From Rhodobacteraceae bacterium HTCC2150 (GTDB taxonomy: Bacteria > Pseudomonadota > Alphaproteobacteria > Rhodobacterales > Rhodobacteraceae), in assembly GCA_000169395.1 (NCBI GenBank), contig AAXZ01000002.1, positions 186,001 to 250,000 on the forward strand: a DNA stretch of 64,000 nucleotides. The letters are read 5' to 3'. Below, piece after piece: positions 9,247-19,389 of this stretch. How positions within the stretch are numbered: position 1 is the stretch's first letter; every line of letters starts with the position of its first letter. A model generated the notes under the pieces. The model did no database searches. It was given only the letters and a program-made list of their open reading frames with translations, and was not told where the DNA came from. The position numbers and the translations under genes were made by a program.

Positions 9247-10272
9247 TCACGAGGGCCAAGTGTCGCTTAACCGATATCCACCGGGCCATGGGTCCGTTGG
9301 GTCAAGCGTCAATTGATGGGTACCGGTGATCCACGCCCGTCCTGTGATCTTGGGTATGATGCCTTGCCGATCACCGACTTTGGTTTCAGACATAATTTGC
9401 CCTTCAAATTCAGAACCCACAATTGAGGTTGCCACCAAGGTGTCACTAACGTTCATTTCGCCCTTAGCATGAAGAACGGCCATCCGCGCACTGGTGCCTG
9501 TGCCACAAGGCGATCGATCAAGTTTGGCTGGTTTGATCGAAACGGCGTTAGGGCCAATTTGACGGCCGCCTGATGTCACGATGGGCCACGTAAATTGGCA
9601 AAACGAAATATGTTTCCAATCAGGGATTTCGGGGTGCGAAAACCCCAACTGCTCATTAGCTGCATCGGTAATCACGGCACCCAATCGCGCTATTTCACGT
9701 GCGTTTTCGGGTTCCAAGGAAAGGTCAAGTTGCCCTGCATCCACTAGAACGAAACTGTCGCCACCAAAGGCCGTGTCAACGCGCAATTTGCCAATCCCTG
9801 GTACATCCAACCATACATCCAGTTTATCTGCAAAGGAGGCGACGTTGGTCACGGAAACTGCTGTTACTTGACCGTCGGCGCATTGGGCCTCGACCTGCAC
9901 CAATCCGCCTGGGGCCTCTAGAACCAGATTAGTAACGGGTTCCTGCATCGGCACAATTCCGGTTTCCAGCAAGACGGTCGCGACGCACATAGAGTTCGAT
10001 CCTGACATTGGTGGCGTATCTTCGGGTTCCATGATGATCCAAGCAGCATCAGCAGATTTGTGAATGGTTGGCACTAACAAGTTCACGTGGCGAAAAACAC
10101 CGCCGCGTGGTTCGTTCAGCACAAAATTTCGCAACGTTTGATCCTGTGCAATCCATGTTCTTTGTTCCCAAAGCGTATCCCCAGGTGGCGGTGCAACACC
10201 GCCCACAATAACATCGCCAACCTCGCCCGCGGCATGGGCGCTTACGATATGCACAATTTTAGACGTTCGCAT
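9247..10272 (-). CDS. Proline racemase-family enzyme, Ser/Cys type (hydroxyproline epimerase or dehydratase)
   Basis: This 341-residue protein has the two-domain proline racemase fold. The first catalytic position is serine (PPMSGSNS, Ser90) instead of the cysteine of true proline racemases, while the second is kept as Cys256 ([10 protein letters not shown]). Ser/Cys members of this superfamily are known as 4-hydroxyproline 2-epimerases or trans-3-hydroxy-L-proline dehydratases, so the gene probably feeds hydroxyproline or a similar compound into catabolism. No other hydroxyproline genes are adjacent. The start is the ATG at 10272. The 10273-10507 gap upstream holds nothing I recognise. Confidence 0.85.
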   Translation of the reverse strand: MRTSKIVHIVSAHAAGEVGDVIVGGVAPPPGDTLWEQRTWIAQDQTLRNFVLNEPRGGVFRHVNLLVPTIHKSADAAWIIMEPEDTPPMSGSNSMCVATVLLETGIVPMQEPVTNLVLEAPGGLVQVEAQCADGQVTAVSVTNVASFADKLDVWLDVPGIGKLRVDTAFGGDSFVLVDAGQLDLSLEPENAREIARLGAVITDAANEQLGFSHPEIPDWKHISFCQFTWPIVTSGGRQIGPNAVSIKPAKLDRSPCGTGTSARMAVLHAKGEMNVSDTLVATSIVGSEFEGQIMSETKVGDRQGIIPKITGRAWITGTHQLTLDPTDPWPGGYRLSDTWPS

Positions 10273-10507
10273 TCCTGCCCCTATTCCTGAAAAACCCTAA
10301 AACAGTGATAGGAACCTAGGACGAGGGCGTCAATTTCAGAATTACAGGGCTAAGTTACCAACGCCGTACAGATTTAGTCAGGCAGGGACAAATCCAACAT
10401 CCCAGACTGAAAAAGTGAAAATAAGAACCTCAGTTCAAAAATAACCCCAAGAACGGGCACCACCGCGTGTAACACGCAGCAGTGAGTTATGCGTTCTAAT
10501 TCAAGGT

Positions 10508-12340
10508 CTATGCATCGACTGTCGGCATTTCTTCGTTCATTTGACGATGCCACATCGAGGCGAATTGACCGTTCAATTCCAATAACTCAGCATGAGTGCC
10601 TTGTTCAGCCACCACACCAGCATCAAGAACGATGATTTGGTCACTGTCGGCAATCGTGGACAAACGGTGCGCAATGGTCAGCACAGTGCGGCCTTGGGCC
10701 ATGTGATTTAGACTGTCTTGGATGTCTTGTTCTGTTTGGCTGTCCAACGCCGATGTCGCCTCATCCAAAATCAGGATCGGTGGGTTTTTCAACAATGTAC
10801 GCGCAATGCCCACACGTTGTTTTTCACCGCCGGATAATTTCAAACCCCGTTCGCCCACGGCAGTTTCATACCCTTCAGGTAGCTGCATGATGAAGTCGTG
10901 AATCTTTGCAGATTTGGCCGCAGCCTCGACATCATCCTTGGTGGCATTCGCTCGACCATAGGCGATGTTGTAATAGATCGTGTCGTTGAACAGAACTGTG
11001 TCTTGCGGCACCACGCCGATTTCATTGTGCAGGCTTTTTTGCGTAATGTCGCGCACGTCTTGGCCATCGATCAACAAGGCACCTTCATTGACATCATAAA
11101 ACCGGAAAAGCAGCCGCCCAATGGTGGATTTACCTGAACCTGATGGGCCGACAATTGCGATTTTCTGACCGGGTTTTGCATGAATATCCACGCCCTTTAG
11201 GATTGGGCGCGCGGCATCATATCCAAATTGTACATCCTTTAGGATCACTTCGCCTTTGGTGACGGCCAAATCTGGTGCGTCTTTTTTATCTTTAACTTCG
11301 GCAGGTTGCCCAAGCAGATCGAACATCTCACCCATATCAATCAACGCTTGGCGAATTTCGCGATAAACAGTGCCAAGGAAATTCAAAGGCATGGTTACTT
11401 GAATCATGTAGGCGTTAACTAGAATGAAATCGCCAACGGTAAGCGTGCCATTTTGCACACCAATCGCCGCCAGCACCATCACACCAATAAGACCGCCAGT
11501 TATCAAAACCGCTTGACCGAAGTTCAAGAACGCCAGTGAATAACTGGTTTTCAGCGCAAGGTTTGCATAGGCCTTCATTGAAACATCATAACGCGCCGCT
11601 TCGCGATCTTCGGCACTGAAATACTTTACTGTTTCAAAATTTAGTAAGCTGTCGATGGCTTTTTGATTGGCTTGCGTATCTTGTTCGTTCATTTGACGAC
11701 GAATTTGTACCCGCCACTCTGTCACCTTAAACGTGAACCAAACGTAGCCCCCGATCGTTACAACAACTACGGCAAGATACGAAATCCCGAACATCCAGAA
11801 AAATATGGCCCCGATGAAAAACAATTCGAGTATCAACGGTCCGATGGAAAACAGCATAAAGCGGAGTAGAAACTCAACGCCCTTCACGCCCCGCTCAATT
11901 ATTCGGCTAAGGCCGCCCGTTTTACGCGTGATGTGATACCGCATAGACATGCGGTGGATATGTTCAAAGGTTTCCAATGCTAAACGTCGCAGCGCACGTT
12001 GAGCAACCGGTGCAAAGACAACATCGCGCAACTGTTGAAAACCGATGTTCATCAACCGTGCGATGCCGTAAATCAAAGTAAGAGAAATTGCCCCCAACGC
12101 CAAGAAATACGCATTGGATTGCGTTTCACCCGCCAACGCATCGACCGCCCATTTATAAAAGAAAGGCGTAAACGCCGATACAACCTTGGCCAACACCAGC
12201 ATAGATAACGCCAAAACCACGCGAAATTTAACGTCCATCCGCCCTTTTGGCCAAAGATATGGAATGACGCGACGGACAACATTTAGACCGCTTTGGCGCG
12301 CTTCTTGCTCTTCAGAATGGGCTGACATGTTTGGTGACAT
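10508..12340 (-). CDS. Atm1/HMT1-type ABC exporter (fused permease-ATPase)
   Basis: This is a half-transporter of about 610 residues with six membrane helices followed by an ATPase with Walker A GPSGSGKST (near residue 395), signature LSGGEKQRVGIAR, Walker B ILILDEATSALD and the H-loop AHRLST. The membrane-domain sequence resembles the ATM1/HMT1 group, which exports glutathione-linked sulfur species or metal-glutathione complexes. I chose the ATG at 12340 (MSPNMSAH) over an upstream TTG at 12406. It stands alone; no cognate partner gene is visible. Confidence 0.85.
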   Translation of the reverse strand: MSPNMSAHSEEQEARQSGLNVVRRVIPYLWPKGRMDVKFRVVLALSMLVLAKVVSAFTPFFYKWAVDALAGETQSNAYFLALGAISLTLIYGIARLMNIGFQQLRDVVFAPVAQRALRRLALETFEHIHRMSMRYHITRKTGGLSRIIERGVKGVEFLLRFMLFSIGPLILELFFIGAIFFWMFGISYLAVVVVTIGGYVWFTFKVTEWRVQIRRQMNEQDTQANQKAIDSLLNFETVKYFSAEDREAARYDVSMKAYANLALKTSYSLAFLNFGQAVLITGGLIGVMVLAAIGVQNGTLTVGDFILVNAYMIQVTMPLNFLGTVYREIRQALIDMGEMFDLLGQPAEVKDKKDAPDLAVTKGEVILKDVQFGYDAARPILKGVDIHAKPGQKIAIVGPSGSGKSTIGRLLFRFYDVNEGALLIDGQDVRDITQKSLHNEIGVVPQDTVLFNDTIYYNIAYGRANATKDDVEAAAKSAKIHDFIMQLPEGYETAVGERGLKLSGGEKQRVGIARTLLKNPPILILDEATSALDSQTEQDIQDSLNHMAQGRTVLTIAHRLSTIADSDQIIVLDAGVVAEQGTHAELLELNGQFASMWHRQMNEEMPTVDA

Positions 12341-12452
12341 TGGGTATCCACTTATACTTGGATTTTCTACGTAAGCTTCTTTGACAAGCAATACCAGTGT
12401 GGCCAAGAATTATTGACGCACAATCGTAATTCAGCGTTTGGAAAATACCGGT

Positions 12453-14060
12453 TTATTTGTTGGGCAGCTCAAAAATTTGACCTGGAAAGATCATGTTTGG
12501 ATCCTTGATCTGGCTTTTGTTCGCCTCATAAACTTGAACGTATAGATTACCCTCGCCCAGTTTATCGCGTGCAATTGCCCACAATGTATACCCTGGCTGA
12601 ACCGTGATAATTCCCGCCTGTGTTGGCGTTTTTGGCACAGTTGGTTCGGCGGTCGCGACAGGGGTTTCAGCCTCTACAACGGGCTCAACAGGTTTCGGCG
12701 CTTCGGGTTCAATTGGAGCCAAAGGCTCAGCGATTGTTTCGGCAACAACTGCCGCCACCACTTCTGCTGGTTCATCTTTTGGCTCAGGGGACGTTTCTGG
12801 TAAGGCTGGTGCAACTATTTCTTCTACCGGGGCAGTCACCACGACGGATCGTTCTTCGTTTGATGCTACTTCCTGAACAACGGGTTCAGCGTCGTCTTTT
12901 GGTACAATCGCGTCCAAGACTTTGGAAACTTCCTCGCGCAAGAAAGGCGTTTCAAAACGAGACGTTACTTTGCCCGCGTCATCAAGTTCGTCAACACGTA
13001 GCGTATAAATTCCGGCGTCAATTTGCGGCAACGGCGTGCGCCACGTGCCATCGGCCTCGATCTTGGCTGTGCGTACAGATTCATTATCTAGATAGAACCG
13101 AACAGAACGATCGGCATGGCCACGACCAGCCAATTGCACATCACCTGATTCATTGTAACTGATGGCATCAATAACAACATTTGAAAGAACTGATGGCCCT
13201 TGACCGCCTGCCTGTTGTAAAACTTTGACCCCATCAGCATCTGCCATCAAAACAGCCGGTGCGATGACAGGTTCAATAATTTTTTCTTCGACACCTTCAG
13301 GTTCGGTGACAGGTTCTACAACTGTCTTTTCCACCACATTTTCGACAACGGTCTCTTTAATTTCGGGGATAATTTCTTCTACAAGTTCGGCAACCACATC
13401 GTCAGCCACAACAACTTCGGGCTCCAATGCTTCGGCGACGACTTCTTCCACAACCGTTTCTTCAACCACAGCTGCTTCTTCGACGACTTCAGGAACGGGT
13501 TCCGCTTTAACCTCGGCAACGACGATGGGTTCTGGTTGTTTGAAGGGTGCAATAATCACGCTGGCATCAGACACGATAATGTCGTCACCCATTGTCTGTT
13601 TCAATTCAACGATTTGCGGTTTGTCCAATGTTTCCACATCAAACAAAGCAACAAACTTGCCCTTACGGTCTGTGGTTACAGTGGTCATGCTGACCCCATC
13701 CACGAAAACTTGCAGTTCACTGTTAGGTGCCGCAGTACCTGCAATTGCAGCAGCACCTTCGGGATCGACGCGCACCAAGTCAAAGATAGGAATTATCGGC
13801 GCAGCAGGTTCTTCTTCAACCACAACGATTTCTTCGGTGACAGGTTCAGGTGCTTTTGGTTCGACCTTAGCAACTGTTTCTTCAACAACTGGCGCTGTTT
13901 CAGAGCTGGTTTCGGGCGCGGTAATTTCAGCGACGGGGACATCGGGTGCAGCTGGATTAAGCTGTTTATATCCGTAAAAACCACCTACAGCCACCGCCAC
14001 AGATGCGGCAGCCCCCGCAGCAGCGCCGCCACTAAGCCCAAAACTCGACCAAAAAGCCAT
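12453..14060 (-). CDS. LysM-domain protein with long acidic low-complexity linker
   Basis: This 535-residue protein has an N-terminal hydrophobic segment (about residues 10-30, signal anchor), a long Val/Glu/Pro/Ala-rich region with two or more Ig-like stretches ('VRVDPEGAAAIAGTAAPNSELQVFVDG', cut here to its key residues) and a C-terminal LysM domain (about 485-535, starting 'VQPGYTLWAIA'). LysM binds peptidoglycan, so it is likely an envelope anchor protein. Related LysM proteins are common in Rhodobacteraceae. The low-complexity linker produces long meaningless open frames on the other strand. Function beyond wall binding is unknown. Confidence 0.8.
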   Translation of the reverse strand: MAFWSSFGLSGGAAAGAAASVAVAVGGFYGYKQLNPAAPDVPVAEITAPETSSETAPVVEETVAKVEPKAPEPVTEEIVVVEEEPAAPIIPIFDLVRVDPEGAAAIAGTAAPNSELQVFVDGVSMTTVTTDRKGKFVALFDVETLDKPQIVELKQTMGDDIIVSDASVIIAPFKQPEPIVVAEVKAEPVPEVVEEAAVVEETVVEEVVAEALEPEVVVADDVVAELVEEIIPEIKETVVENVVEKTVVEPVTEPEGVEEKIIEPVIAPAVLMADADGVKVLQQAGGQGPSVLSNVVIDAISYNESGDVQLAGRGHADRSVRFYLDNESVRTAKIEADGTWRTPLPQIDAGIYTLRVDELDDAGKVTSRFETPFLREEVSKVLDAIVPKDDAEPVVQEVASNEERSVVVTAPVEEIVAPALPETSPEPKDEPAEVVAAVVAETIAEPLAPIEPEAPKPVEPVVEAETPVATAEPTVPKTPTQAGIITVQPGYTLWAIARDKLGEGNLYVQVYEANKSQIKDPNMIFPGQIFELPNK

Positions 14061-14159
14061 CTATCACCCTATTCTGGTGAACCGTCCCATTCACCCTTGC
14101 GCGACCATACCAACCGCTTTAACCCGATGTCAAAGCACAAGAATGAGAAAGGTATTATC

Positions 14160-14711
14160 ATGTCTTCACAGCAACGGTCAGTTTGCGTTTTCTGCGGTGC
14201 CCGCCCCGGCAATGATCCCGCCTATATGAATGCGGCCAAAGACCTTGGCATGTCCTTAGTAAAAAACAATTTGCGGTTGGTATACGGCGCTGGTGACATT
14301 GGCATCATGGGCGAAGTGGCGCGCGCCACGCAAGACGCCGGTGGCACAGTTTTTGGTGTGATCCCCGTTCATTTGATGCAAGCAGAGGTCGCAAAAAGAG
14401 ACCTAAATACTTTTGTCATTACCGAGGACATGCACGAACGCAAAAAGGTGATGGTGATGAATTCCGACGCCTTTGTTGTTTTGCCAGGTGGCGCAGGTTC
14501 CTTGGATGAATTCTTTGAAATCTTGACGTGGCGCCAATTGGGTTTGCATGGCAAGCCGATTGTTTTGGTGAACATCAATGGTTATTGGGATCCACTGATC
14601 GATCTTGTGCGTCACATCGTTGATCAAGGTTTTGCTGGTGAGGATGTCTGGCAATCCATCAACATCGCAACAAATGTTGACGAAGCACTAGAAATCATCA
14701 CCAACGCGTAA
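14160..14711 (+). CDS. LOG-family protein (cytokinin riboside 5'-monophosphate phosphoribohydrolase-like)
   Basis: This 183-residue Rossmann-fold protein belongs to the TIGR00730/LOG family: 'VCVFCGARPGNDP' near the start and the active-site motif LPGGAGSLDE (residues 108-117), a Thr-to-Ser variant of PGGxGTxxE. LOG enzymes cleave nucleoside 5'-monophosphates to base and ribose 5-phosphate. The ATG at 14160 follows GAGAAAGG; a longer frame from 13536 would run inside the LysM gene and lacks homology, so it is rejected. A bidirectional terminator follows. Confidence 0.88.
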   Translation: MSSQQRSVCVFCGARPGNDPAYMNAAKDLGMSLVKNNLRLVYGAGDIGIMGEVARATQDAGGTVFGVIPVHLMQAEVAKRDLNTFVITEDMHERKKVMVMNSDAFVVLPGGAGSLDEFFEILTWRQLGLHGKPIVLVNINGYWDPLIDLVRHIVDQGFAGEDVWQSINIATNVDEALEIITNA

Positions 14712-14716
14712 ACATA

Positions 14717-14747
14717 AAAAAACCGGCACCAAATGGCGCCGGTTTTT
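14717..14747. terminator. Bidirectional intrinsic terminator
   Basis: An inverted repeat with arms AAAACCGGC and GCCGGTTTT is flanked by an A-run on the left and a T-run on the right. It lies between the LOG gene (plus) and sodB (minus) and should end transcription from both sides. Confidence 0.88.
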
Positions 14748-14771
14748 CAATTTTTGTGGCAAAAGCCTGAA

Positions 14772-15371
14772 TTACATGCGGGATGCAACATTTTCCCAGT
14801 TAACCAAGTTATCCAAGAAGTTGGTCAGGTAAACAGGGCGTTTGTTGCGGAAATCGATGTAGTAGGAATGTTCCCAAACATCACAACCCAACAAGGCGGT
14901 TTGGCCAAAGCACAATGGGTTAACACCGTTTTCAGTTTTGGTAACTTTTAGGCCACCGTCAGTGTCTTTCACCAACCAGCACCAACCTGAACCAAATTGA
15001 CCAGCACCAGCGGCTGAGAATTGCTTTTTGAATTCATCAACGGAGCCAAAGCTTTCGTTTAGTGCGGCTTCAAGTTCGCTTGGCATTGCAGATGCGCCTG
15101 GTGACATCATTTCCCAGAACTGGTTGTGGTTCCAAAGTTGGCTGATGTTGTTGAAGATACCATTCTGGGCAACGCTTGATGCGTCATACGTGCCGGTGAT
15201 GATGTCCTCTAGGGATTTGCCTTCCCACTCTGTGCCAGCAATCGCGGCATTGCCGTTCGTTACATAGGCGTTGTGGTGCAAGTCGTGGTGGAATTCCATG
15301 GTTTCAGCAGACATGCCATCGGCAGCCAAAGCATCATGGGCATAAGGAAGATCAGGAAGGGTGAAAGCCAT
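14772..15371 (-). CDS. sodB: Superoxide dismutase, iron type
   Basis: This 199-residue protein is a complete Fe/Mn superoxide dismutase that converts superoxide to hydrogen peroxide and oxygen in the cytoplasm. Metal ligands are visible as His28 (MEFHHD), His82 (LWNHNQFW), Asp164 and His168 (DVWEHSYYID). Gln78 in 'SQLWNH' occupies the position that marks iron-type enzymes, so I call it sodB. It lies behind the sarcosine oxidase operon, whose product includes hydrogen peroxide, but a hairpin separates them. Confidence 0.95.
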   Translation of the reverse strand: MAFTLPDLPYAHDALAADGMSAETMEFHHDLHHNAYVTNGNAAIAGTEWEGKSLEDIITGTYDASSVAQNGIFNNISQLWNHNQFWEMMSPGASAMPSELEAALNESFGSVDEFKKQFSAAGAGQFGSGWCWLVKDTDGGLKVTKTENGVNPLCFGQTALLGCDVWEHSYYIDFRNKRPVYLTNFLDNLVNWENVASRM

Positions 15372-15403
15372 TTTTGGGCCCTTTCAGTTAAAAATCAGAT
15401 TAA

Positions 15404-15428
15404 GCCGACTAAAACGCTTTTAGACGGC
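15404..15428 (-). terminator. Hairpin between soxG and sodB
   Basis: The minus strand can fold 15404-15428 into two arms, GCCG-T-CTAAAA and TTTTAG-T-CGGC, around a GCG loop with one T-T mismatch. A moderately T-rich stretch follows toward sodB. It probably ends or attenuates the soxBDAG transcript before sodB. Confidence 0.6.
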
Positions 15429-15447
15429 AAGGGCAAGGTCGTGGGCC

Positions 15448-16011
15448 TTAGAAATACCCGACCTCGCCGCCTTTTTCTGCAGAAACAGCCAAAACATCAA
15501 ACATGTAACGCGCGACAGATCGGAAACAAACAACGTTAAATGTTTCTTGATCAACCATCCAAAATGCTCCTGCAACCTGTGCAAGGCGGCTGCGGCGAAT
15601 TTCACCAGGTTGAAAACCCATGCCAAAATCGGTTGGGGCAAGTTTGGCCATGGCATCACGTGCATCGGCACCTTTAACCGCAAACATTGCACGCGCATCG
15701 GACACATTAATCACAAGCGCATGCGTTTTACCCAAAGCATCATTCAGCGCCGTCACCATTGCCTCGGCCCCACTATGCGGACAAAGGATCAATAATTCAT
15801 CTGGTGACATCCAGCCAATGCTGTTGTCACCATCATGAAGGATTTGACGCATTTTTGGCACCAGAACGCCTGTCACATCCTTGATCGCTTTTTTCACCTT
15901 GGGCGTGCTTAGATTTGCGCGCAGTGTGATCATGCCCTGTAATCCCAATTCAGAAACTTGCACGAAGCCTTTGACATTTTCGCCATTCAAGGCGCTGACA
16001 GAATTAGACAT
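15448..16011 (-). CDS. soxG: Sarcosine oxidase, gamma subunit
   Basis: This protein of about 187 residues matches the small gamma subunit of heterotetrameric sarcosine oxidase, which shares the folate-binding fold of aminomethyltransferases ('GWMSPDELLILCP', 'TDFGMGFQPGEIRRSRLAQVAGAFW' in part). It completes the enzyme that oxidises sarcosine to glycine, using tetrahydrofolate and oxygen. The ATG at 16011 has GGAGAAAAA upstream and overlaps soxA by 8 bases, so it is the last gene of soxBDAG. Confidence 0.92.
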   Translation of the reverse strand: MSNSVSALNGENVKGFVQVSELGLQGMITLRANLSTPKVKKAIKDVTGVLVPKMRQILHDGDNSIGWMSPDELLILCPHSGAEAMVTALNDALGKTHALVINVSDARAMFAVKGADARDAMAKLAPTDFGMGFQPGEIRRSRLAQVAGAFWMVDQETFNVVCFRSVARYMFDVLAVSAEKGGEVGYF

Positions 16012-19000
16012 TTTGTTTTTCTCCGTCTTTATCATAGATCACGGGATCAACGATCCGCGTCTTGATGATTGTGCCATCGGTTTTCGGTATATCCAGAACC
16101 TCGCCCATGCGATCAGGTCCATGCAGAACCAAGCCCATCGCGATACCACGATCCAATGTTGCCGAATAATAGGTGGACGTAACGCGACCGATCATGTTGC
16201 GTTGTCCATTGGCGTTTGTGCCATCGGCCACCACATAGGCACCATCAGGCAAAACCGACCCATCCAACGTTTCCAAACCGACCAATTTCCAACGATCAGG
16301 GTCCGCCATGTGGCTGCGCAATTGCGCACGTTTGCCAAGGAAATCTTCTTTCTTTTTGGAAATCGCCCACTGCAAGTTCAGATCCTGTGGGATCACTGTA
16401 CCGTCGCTTTCGTCCCCAATCATGATGAAGCCTTTTTCAGCCCGCAAAATGTGCAAGGTTTCCGTTCCATAAGGCATAACGCCGAATTCTTGGCCCGCCT
16501 CTATCAAGGCATCCCAGAACGCCTGACCTTGGCTAGCTGGCACTGCGATTTCATAAGACAATTCGCCCGAGAAACTGATCCGATAAGCACGGCAATCAAA
16601 ACCGCCAATGATGCCATCAGCCCATGTCATAAAGGGCAACGCTTCTTTGGAAACATCCATGCCACCCAGTTTTTCCAGCACCTTACGGGCATTCGGGCCA
16701 ACCACCGCGATTTGGGCGAATTGTTCAGTGACGTTGGCTGTGTAAACTTTCCAATCCCACCATTCGGTTTGCAGCCACTCTTCCATATGTGCGTGGATAC
16801 GATCCGCGCCGCCCGTTGTTGTGTGGCATAGATATGTATCATCATCGATGCGCGCAACAACGCCGTCATCCATCAGAAATCCGTTTTCCGTGCACACAAG
16901 ACCATAGCGACATTTGCCTGGCTTTAGCGAAGACATCATGTTGGTGTACATCATGTCGAGGAATTTACCGGCATCCGGACCTTTGACAATGATTTTACCC
17001 AGAGTGGATGCATCAAGAAGACCAAGGTTTTGACGTGTGTTCAGTACCTCGCGGTTCACCGCTTCGTGGACAGTTTCACCTTGTTCCACATATGCGAACG
17101 GACGATGCCACTGACCAACAGGTTCAGGGTCCGCACCATTTGCCATGTTCCAATCATGGATCGGTGTGCGACGTAAAGGTTGGAAAACCTTACCGCGCGC
17201 TTCGCCCGCAATCGCACCCATGGAAATCGGCGTATATGGCGGGCGGAATGTCGTCGTACCCACTTGCGGAATATCCGCATTCAATGCTTTAGAAAGCACC
17301 GCCAAACCATTGATGTTGGACAATTTACCTTGATCCGTTGCCATGCCCAAAGTGGTATAGCGCTTGGTGTGCTCAACGCTTTCATAACCTTCTTGGGCGG
17401 CCAATTGAACGTCTGAAACCTTCACATCATTTTGAAAATCCAACCACGCCTTCATGCGCTTTTTGATCGGCGCACCTTGGGGCATCAACCACACAGGTTC
17501 CATCGGCGAAATCGTCGCCTCTGATGCGGTTGGCGCCTTGGCAGTTTTGGGTTTTGAACCTGCCGCCTTGGCCGCATTTTTACCAGCTTGATCAGCGTCT
17601 TGCAAAACATTGTTCAAGTCCAAATAACCGTTGGCAATACCCGCAACGGTAACCATAGCTTCGCCATCGTGTGACGTTGGCGGACGTGTCGCATCGGGGC
17701 GGAACATTTGCTGTTCTACATCCCAATTCAACTTGCCACCACAATGCGACCACAGATGCACAACAGGCGACCAACCGCCTGACATTGCCACAACTTCACA
17801 GTCGATTTCACTAAGAACCGCGCCCTCGCCGATTTGAGCACAGACTTTAACACCAGTGACACGTTTGCCCCCTTTGACAGCAGCGATGGCGCGGCCAAAT
17901 TCCAAACGAATGCCCATATCAATTGCTTGTTGTACCAAATCACCATTTGCGGATGCACGTGCATCCAAAATGGCCGGTACATCAAGACCAGCATTTTTCA
18001 TGGCAATCGCAGTCAGATACGCATCGTCATTGTTTGTCACAACAACCGTGCGATCACCCACGGACACGCCGAAATTAACGGCATAATCACGCACGGCACT
18101 GGCCAGCATCACACCTGGAATATCGTTTCCAGCAAAGGAAAGTGGGCGCTCAATTGCACCCGTTGCCGTCACGATTTGCTTGGCCCGAATGCGCCACAAA
18201 CGATGACGAGGTCCTGCATTAGATGGCGTGTGATCATTCACCCGCTCATAGCCCAGCGCATAACCGTGATCATAAACACCCGCGCCCATCAAACGATCGC
18301 GGCGGGTTACATTTGGCAAATCATCCAGCGCCTTAAGGGTTGATGCGATCCAATCGGCAACAGGTTTCCCGTCTACTTCGCCACCGTCAACTTGTGCACG
18401 GCCACCCCAATCAGCAGTTTGTTCAATCAACAGAACATTGGCACCAGATTGTCCCGCCGCCAATGCCGCCTGAAGGCCAGCAACACCGCCGCCGACAACC
18501 AGAACGTCAACGAAAGTATAAAAATGCTCGTACCGATCCTGATCACGATCTTTGGGTGCACGACCCAAGCCCGCGGATTTACGGATGATCGGTTCATAAA
18601 CGTGTTTCCAGAAAGGGCGCGGATGAATGAACATCTTGTAATAGAAACCAGCCGGCAGAAAACGCGCCAAATGGGTGTTGATCGCGCCCACATCAAAATC
18701 AAGGCTTGGCCAATGGTTTTGCGATTTCGCCGCAAGACCATCAAACAGTTCCGTGGTTGTGGCACGTTGGTTGGGTTCAAACTGACCACCCTCGCCCATG
18801 TTCATCAAGGCGTTCGGCTCTTCTGCACCCGAGGCCACAATGCCGCGCGGACGGTGATATTTAAATGAGCGCCCGACAAGCATTTGGTCATTCGCCAAAA
18901 GAGCCGAGGCAAGTGTATCGCCCTCATAGCCCTTTAGGCGTTTGCCGTTAAAGGAAAATTCGATTTGTTTGCTGGCATCGATCAGACGGCCAGCGTTTGG

Positions 19001-19015
19001 CAAACGCGTACTCAT
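16004..19015 (-). CDS. soxA: Sarcosine oxidase, alpha subunit
   Basis: This is the large subunit of about 1003 residues. It has an N-terminal ferredoxin-like domain (FSFNGKRLKGYEGDTL), an FAD/NAD-binding Rossmann motif (VVGGGVAGLQAALAAG, about residue 155) and, from about residue 620, a GcvT-like folate-binding domain. It carries NAD and channels the iminium intermediate to tetrahydrofolate, yielding 5,10-methylene-THF. The ATG at 19015 follows GGAGAG and forms an ATGA overlap with soxD. All domains appear intact. Confidence 0.95.
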   Translation of the reverse strand: MSTRLPNAGRLIDASKQIEFSFNGKRLKGYEGDTLASALLANDQMLVGRSFKYHRPRGIVASGAEEPNALMNMGEGGQFEPNQRATTTELFDGLAAKSQNHWPSLDFDVGAINTHLARFLPAGFYYKMFIHPRPFWKHVYEPIIRKSAGLGRAPKDRDQDRYEHFYTFVDVLVVGGGVAGLQAALAAGQSGANVLLIEQTADWGGRAQVDGGEVDGKPVADWIASTLKALDDLPNVTRRDRLMGAGVYDHGYALGYERVNDHTPSNAGPRHRLWRIRAKQIVTATGAIERPLSFAGNDIPGVMLASAVRDYAVNFGVSVGDRTVVVTNNDDAYLTAIAMKNAGLDVPAILDARASANGDLVQQAIDMGIRLEFGRAIAAVKGGKRVTGVKVCAQIGEGAVLSEIDCEVVAMSGGWSPVVHLWSHCGGKLNWDVEQQMFRPDATRPPTSHDGEAMVTVAGIANGYLDLNNVLQDADQAGKNAAKAAGSKPKTAKAPTASEATISPMEPVWLMPQGAPIKKRMKAWLDFQNDVKVSDVQLAAQEGYESVEHTKRYTTLGMATDQGKLSNINGLAVLSKALNADIPQVGTTTFRPPYTPISMGAIAGEARGKVFQPLRRTPIHDWNMANGADPEPVGQWHRPFAYVEQGETVHEAVNREVLNTRQNLGLLDASTLGKIIVKGPDAGKFLDMMYTNMMSSLKPGKCRYGLVCTENGFLMDDGVVARIDDDTYLCHTTTGGADRIHAHMEEWLQTEWWDWKVYTANVTEQFAQIAVVGPNARKVLEKLGGMDVSKEALPFMTWADGIIGGFDCRAYRISFSGELSYEIAVPASQGQAFWDALIEAGQEFGVMPYGTETLHILRAEKGFIMIGDESDGTVIPQDLNLQWAISKKKEDFLGKRAQLRSHMADPDRWKLVGLETLDGSVLPDGAYVVADGTNANGQRNMIGRVTSTYYSATLDRGIAMGLVLHGPDRMGEVLDIPKTDGTIIKTRIVDPVIYDKDGEKQNV

Positions 19016-19341
19016 GAGAAGTCTCTCCAAGACCAACCTGGTCGTTTCGCGGAAATTTTGTCTTTGATTTCTTGAGGCGGCTCAAATGTTTGGGCCGCAT
19101 ATGTGCCGAACACCTCAAGTGTCATGGTGCAACGCGCCGCATGAAACCACTTGCCGCACCCATTCGCATGGCGCCAGCGTTCAAAGTGAACACCCTTGGG
19201 ATTTTCACGGCCAAACAAATAACCTTCAAAATCAGTGTCAGATGAACCAGGGCCATATCGTTTGATATGCGCCTCGCCACCGGGGGAAAGTTCGGTTTCA
19301 TCAGCGGATGTGCCGCAGTATGGGCAGTCTAGGATCAGCAT
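19012..19341 (-). CDS. soxD: Sarcosine oxidase, delta subunit
   Basis: This small zinc-binding subunit (about 109 residues) begins MLILDCPYCG. The CxxC pair, with 'CGKWFHAARC' further on, supplies the zinc ligands known for SoxD. It has the conserved central segment 'YLFGRENPKGVHFERWRH'. I chose the ATG at 19341, preceded by GAGGGATG, over an upstream TTG. It lies between soxB and soxA, the standard order, and overlaps soxA by 4 bases. Confidence 0.93.
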   Translation of the reverse strand: MLILDCPYCGTSADETELSPGGEAHIKRYGPGSSDTDFEGYLFGRENPKGVHFERWRHANGCGKWFHAARCTMTLEVFGTYAAQTFEPPQEIKDKISAKRPGWSWRDFS

Positions 19342-19389
19342 ATCAGCATCCCTCAATCATAGAAAAACGGGTGGGGTTAAACTGGTTCA

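Noticed and set aside
13225-13977. Ser/Thr-rich open frame opposite the LysM gene
   Set aside because: It is the reverse image of a Val/Glu/Ala-rich low-complexity linker, not a gene.
13536-14159. N-terminal extension of the LOG-family gene
   Set aside because: It lies inside the LysM gene on the other strand and has no homology; ATG 14160 has a good ribosome site.
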